Origin: DAOUBP01 sp034432655
GTDB taxonomy: Bacteria; Chloroflexota; Anaerolineae; CG2-30-64-16
Direction of reading: 5' to 3'
NCBI GenBank assembly: GCA_034432655.1
Contig: DAOUBP010000068.1
Coordinates: 1 to 5,923 of the forward strand
Length of the DNA stretch: 5,923 nt
Shown: positions 5,316-5,923 of the stretch, piece after piece
Numbering within the stretch: the first letter of the stretch is position 1
Layout of the letters: each line of letters starts with the position of its first letter
Made by a program: the position numbers and the translations under genes
The notes under the pieces: model-generated
The model's input: only the letters and a program-made list of their open reading frames with translations
Databases searched by the model: none
What the model was told of the DNA's origin: nothing

Positions 5316-5322
5316 CCTCCCT
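5316..5322 (-). promoter_or_regulatory. Ribosome binding site deciding the start of the PA14 protein
   Basis: AGGGAGG on the minus strand lies 6 nt before the ATG at 5309, in the 77-nt gap after the CUB-like protein. It supports this ATG over the in-frame TTG at 5381. Confidence 0.75.
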
Positions 5323-5386
5323 GGTGAAAACATGACGGTCGTGATCGCACCAACGATGGGAGTTACCGATTTTGTTTGCAACTAAA

Positions 5387-5923
5387 TTATCTTTGCTTCG
5401 GCTCCACACCTCCGTACTCCACTCGCACACTGCCGTCCTTTTCGGTGTGGACCACGATCTCCTGTCTGTGGAACAAGGTCTCCACGGCAATCAGGTTTTC
5501 CCCCAGTTGGGGTAGGCGGACAAGATACTCACCTGCGACGGAGGCCCGGCCCAGATAGACGTTGTTCAGCCAGAGATCCCCCGGCTGGCCGAGGCGGACG
5601 CGGACGGAGGTTACAAACGCGGGAATGGGCTTCTCCTCGGCCTTGGGCGCGATGTCGTCGATGCGGAAGCCCCAGCCTTCACCGCCGTACACGCTGGCTG
5701 TGGCCGTGAGGCGGACCTTTACCACTCGCCCCGGTATGTCGTCGCTCCAGAAGTCCGCTCGGGGAGCACCCGATTCCCATACTTGCACAAGAGTCCCTTG
5801 TCCATCCATCAACTCCAACCGGTCCCCACCGCCAAGATCGAGCCGTGTGAAGTGCACCTTGCTGAACGCCGCTGCCGGATTCGGGTTCACCAACGTCCAC
5901 TCGAGTTTCTTCTCAGCCTCATA
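5387..5923 (-). CDS. C-terminal part of a secreted CUB-like domain protein (5' end outside the window)
   Basis: The frame is open from the window edge to a TAA, giving 178 visible residues with no start codon needed inside the window. Residues about 9-92 look like a CUB-type beta domain: ANPxAxxxxVHFTRLDLGGGDRLELMD spans roughly 17-40, then DFWSDDIPGRVVKVRLTA (57-74) and YGGEGWGFRIDDI (79-91). Such domains occur at the ends of large secreted bacterial proteins and are usually calcium-dependent binding modules. Residues about 98-170 form a second beta-rich segment (GDLWLNNVYLGRA, 115-127; LPQLGENLIAVE, 137-148) that resembles a PEGA-type surface domain, less certainly. The catalytic or main part lies upstream, so the overall function is unknown. 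A TTG at 5893 could be taken as a start, but the CUB-like strand pattern already begins before it. The PA14 gene starts 77 nt downstream. Confidence 0.7.
   Translation of the reverse strand, partial: YEAEKKLEWTLVNPNPAAAFSKVHFTRLDLGGGDRLELMDGQGTLVQVWESGAPRADFWSDDIPGRVVKVRLTATASVYGGEGWGFRIDDIAPKAEEKPIPAFVTSVRVRLGQPGDLWLNNVYLGRASVAGEYLVRLPQLGENLIAVETLFHRQEIVVHTEKDGSVRVEYGGVEPKQR

Noticed and set aside
5310..5381. 24-codon extension of the PA14 protein from a TTG at 5381
   Set aside because: No ribosome binding site precedes the TTG, whereas AGGGAGG precedes the ATG at 5309 and the signal peptide begins exactly there.
5310..5386. Possible promoter with TTGCAA in the gap after the CUB-like gene
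   Set aside because: The best -10 candidate at 17-nt spacing, CATCGT, matches the consensus poorly, and the short gap fits read-through from upstream.

Overview
This GC-rich window (roughly 60% G+C by eye) carries one co-oriented block of genes, all read on the minus strand, so the gene order below runs from high to low coordinates. The best guess at the source is a member of the Chloroflexota (Anaerolineae-like). That guess rests on remembered resemblance of the SH3 protein, the divergent TM2 protein and the WXG100 N-terminus to proteins of that group. It is an inference and could not be tested here. No rRNA, tRNA, CRISPR array, insertion sequence or transposase was seen.

Layout in transcription order: (1) the C-terminal part of a secreted protein with a CUB-like domain and a possible PEGA-like beta domain (5387-5923, runs off the window); (2) a 623-residue secreted multidomain protein with a lysozyme-like N-terminal domain, two Cys-rich FGDP repeats, PA14, PPC and a dockerin-like double calcium-loop domain (3438-5309); (3) a 68-residue canonical TM2-domain protein (3057-3263); (4) a candidate 23-residue hydrophobic micropeptide (2910-2981), placed between two strong RNA hairpins (2999-3040 region and 2848-2882); (5) a 114-residue divergent TM2-like membrane protein (2481-2825); (6) a 233-residue protein with a bacterial SH3 domain and several membrane helices (1726-2427); (7) a 530-residue exported phosphodiester glycosidase (NAGPA-type) with an NBR1-like Ig domain, a coiled coil and a hydrophobic, Arg-rich tail (110-1702); (8) the first 27 codons of a probable WXG100 protein (1-81). 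Gaps between stops and next starts are 77, 174, 75, 84, 53, 23 and 28 nt, so an operon or two consecutive operons is plausible.

Functionally, every recognisable product is exported or in the membrane, and several domains bind or cleave cell-wall or extracellular glycans. A reasonable inference is a cell-envelope or extracellular glycan-remodelling locus that ends in a small type VII-like secretion substrate. The sequence does not show the secretion machinery, and no specific substrate can be named. The part least explained by known families is 2826-3056: a micropeptide candidate flanked by long stem-loops, with alternative pairings that could regulate the downstream TM2-like gene.
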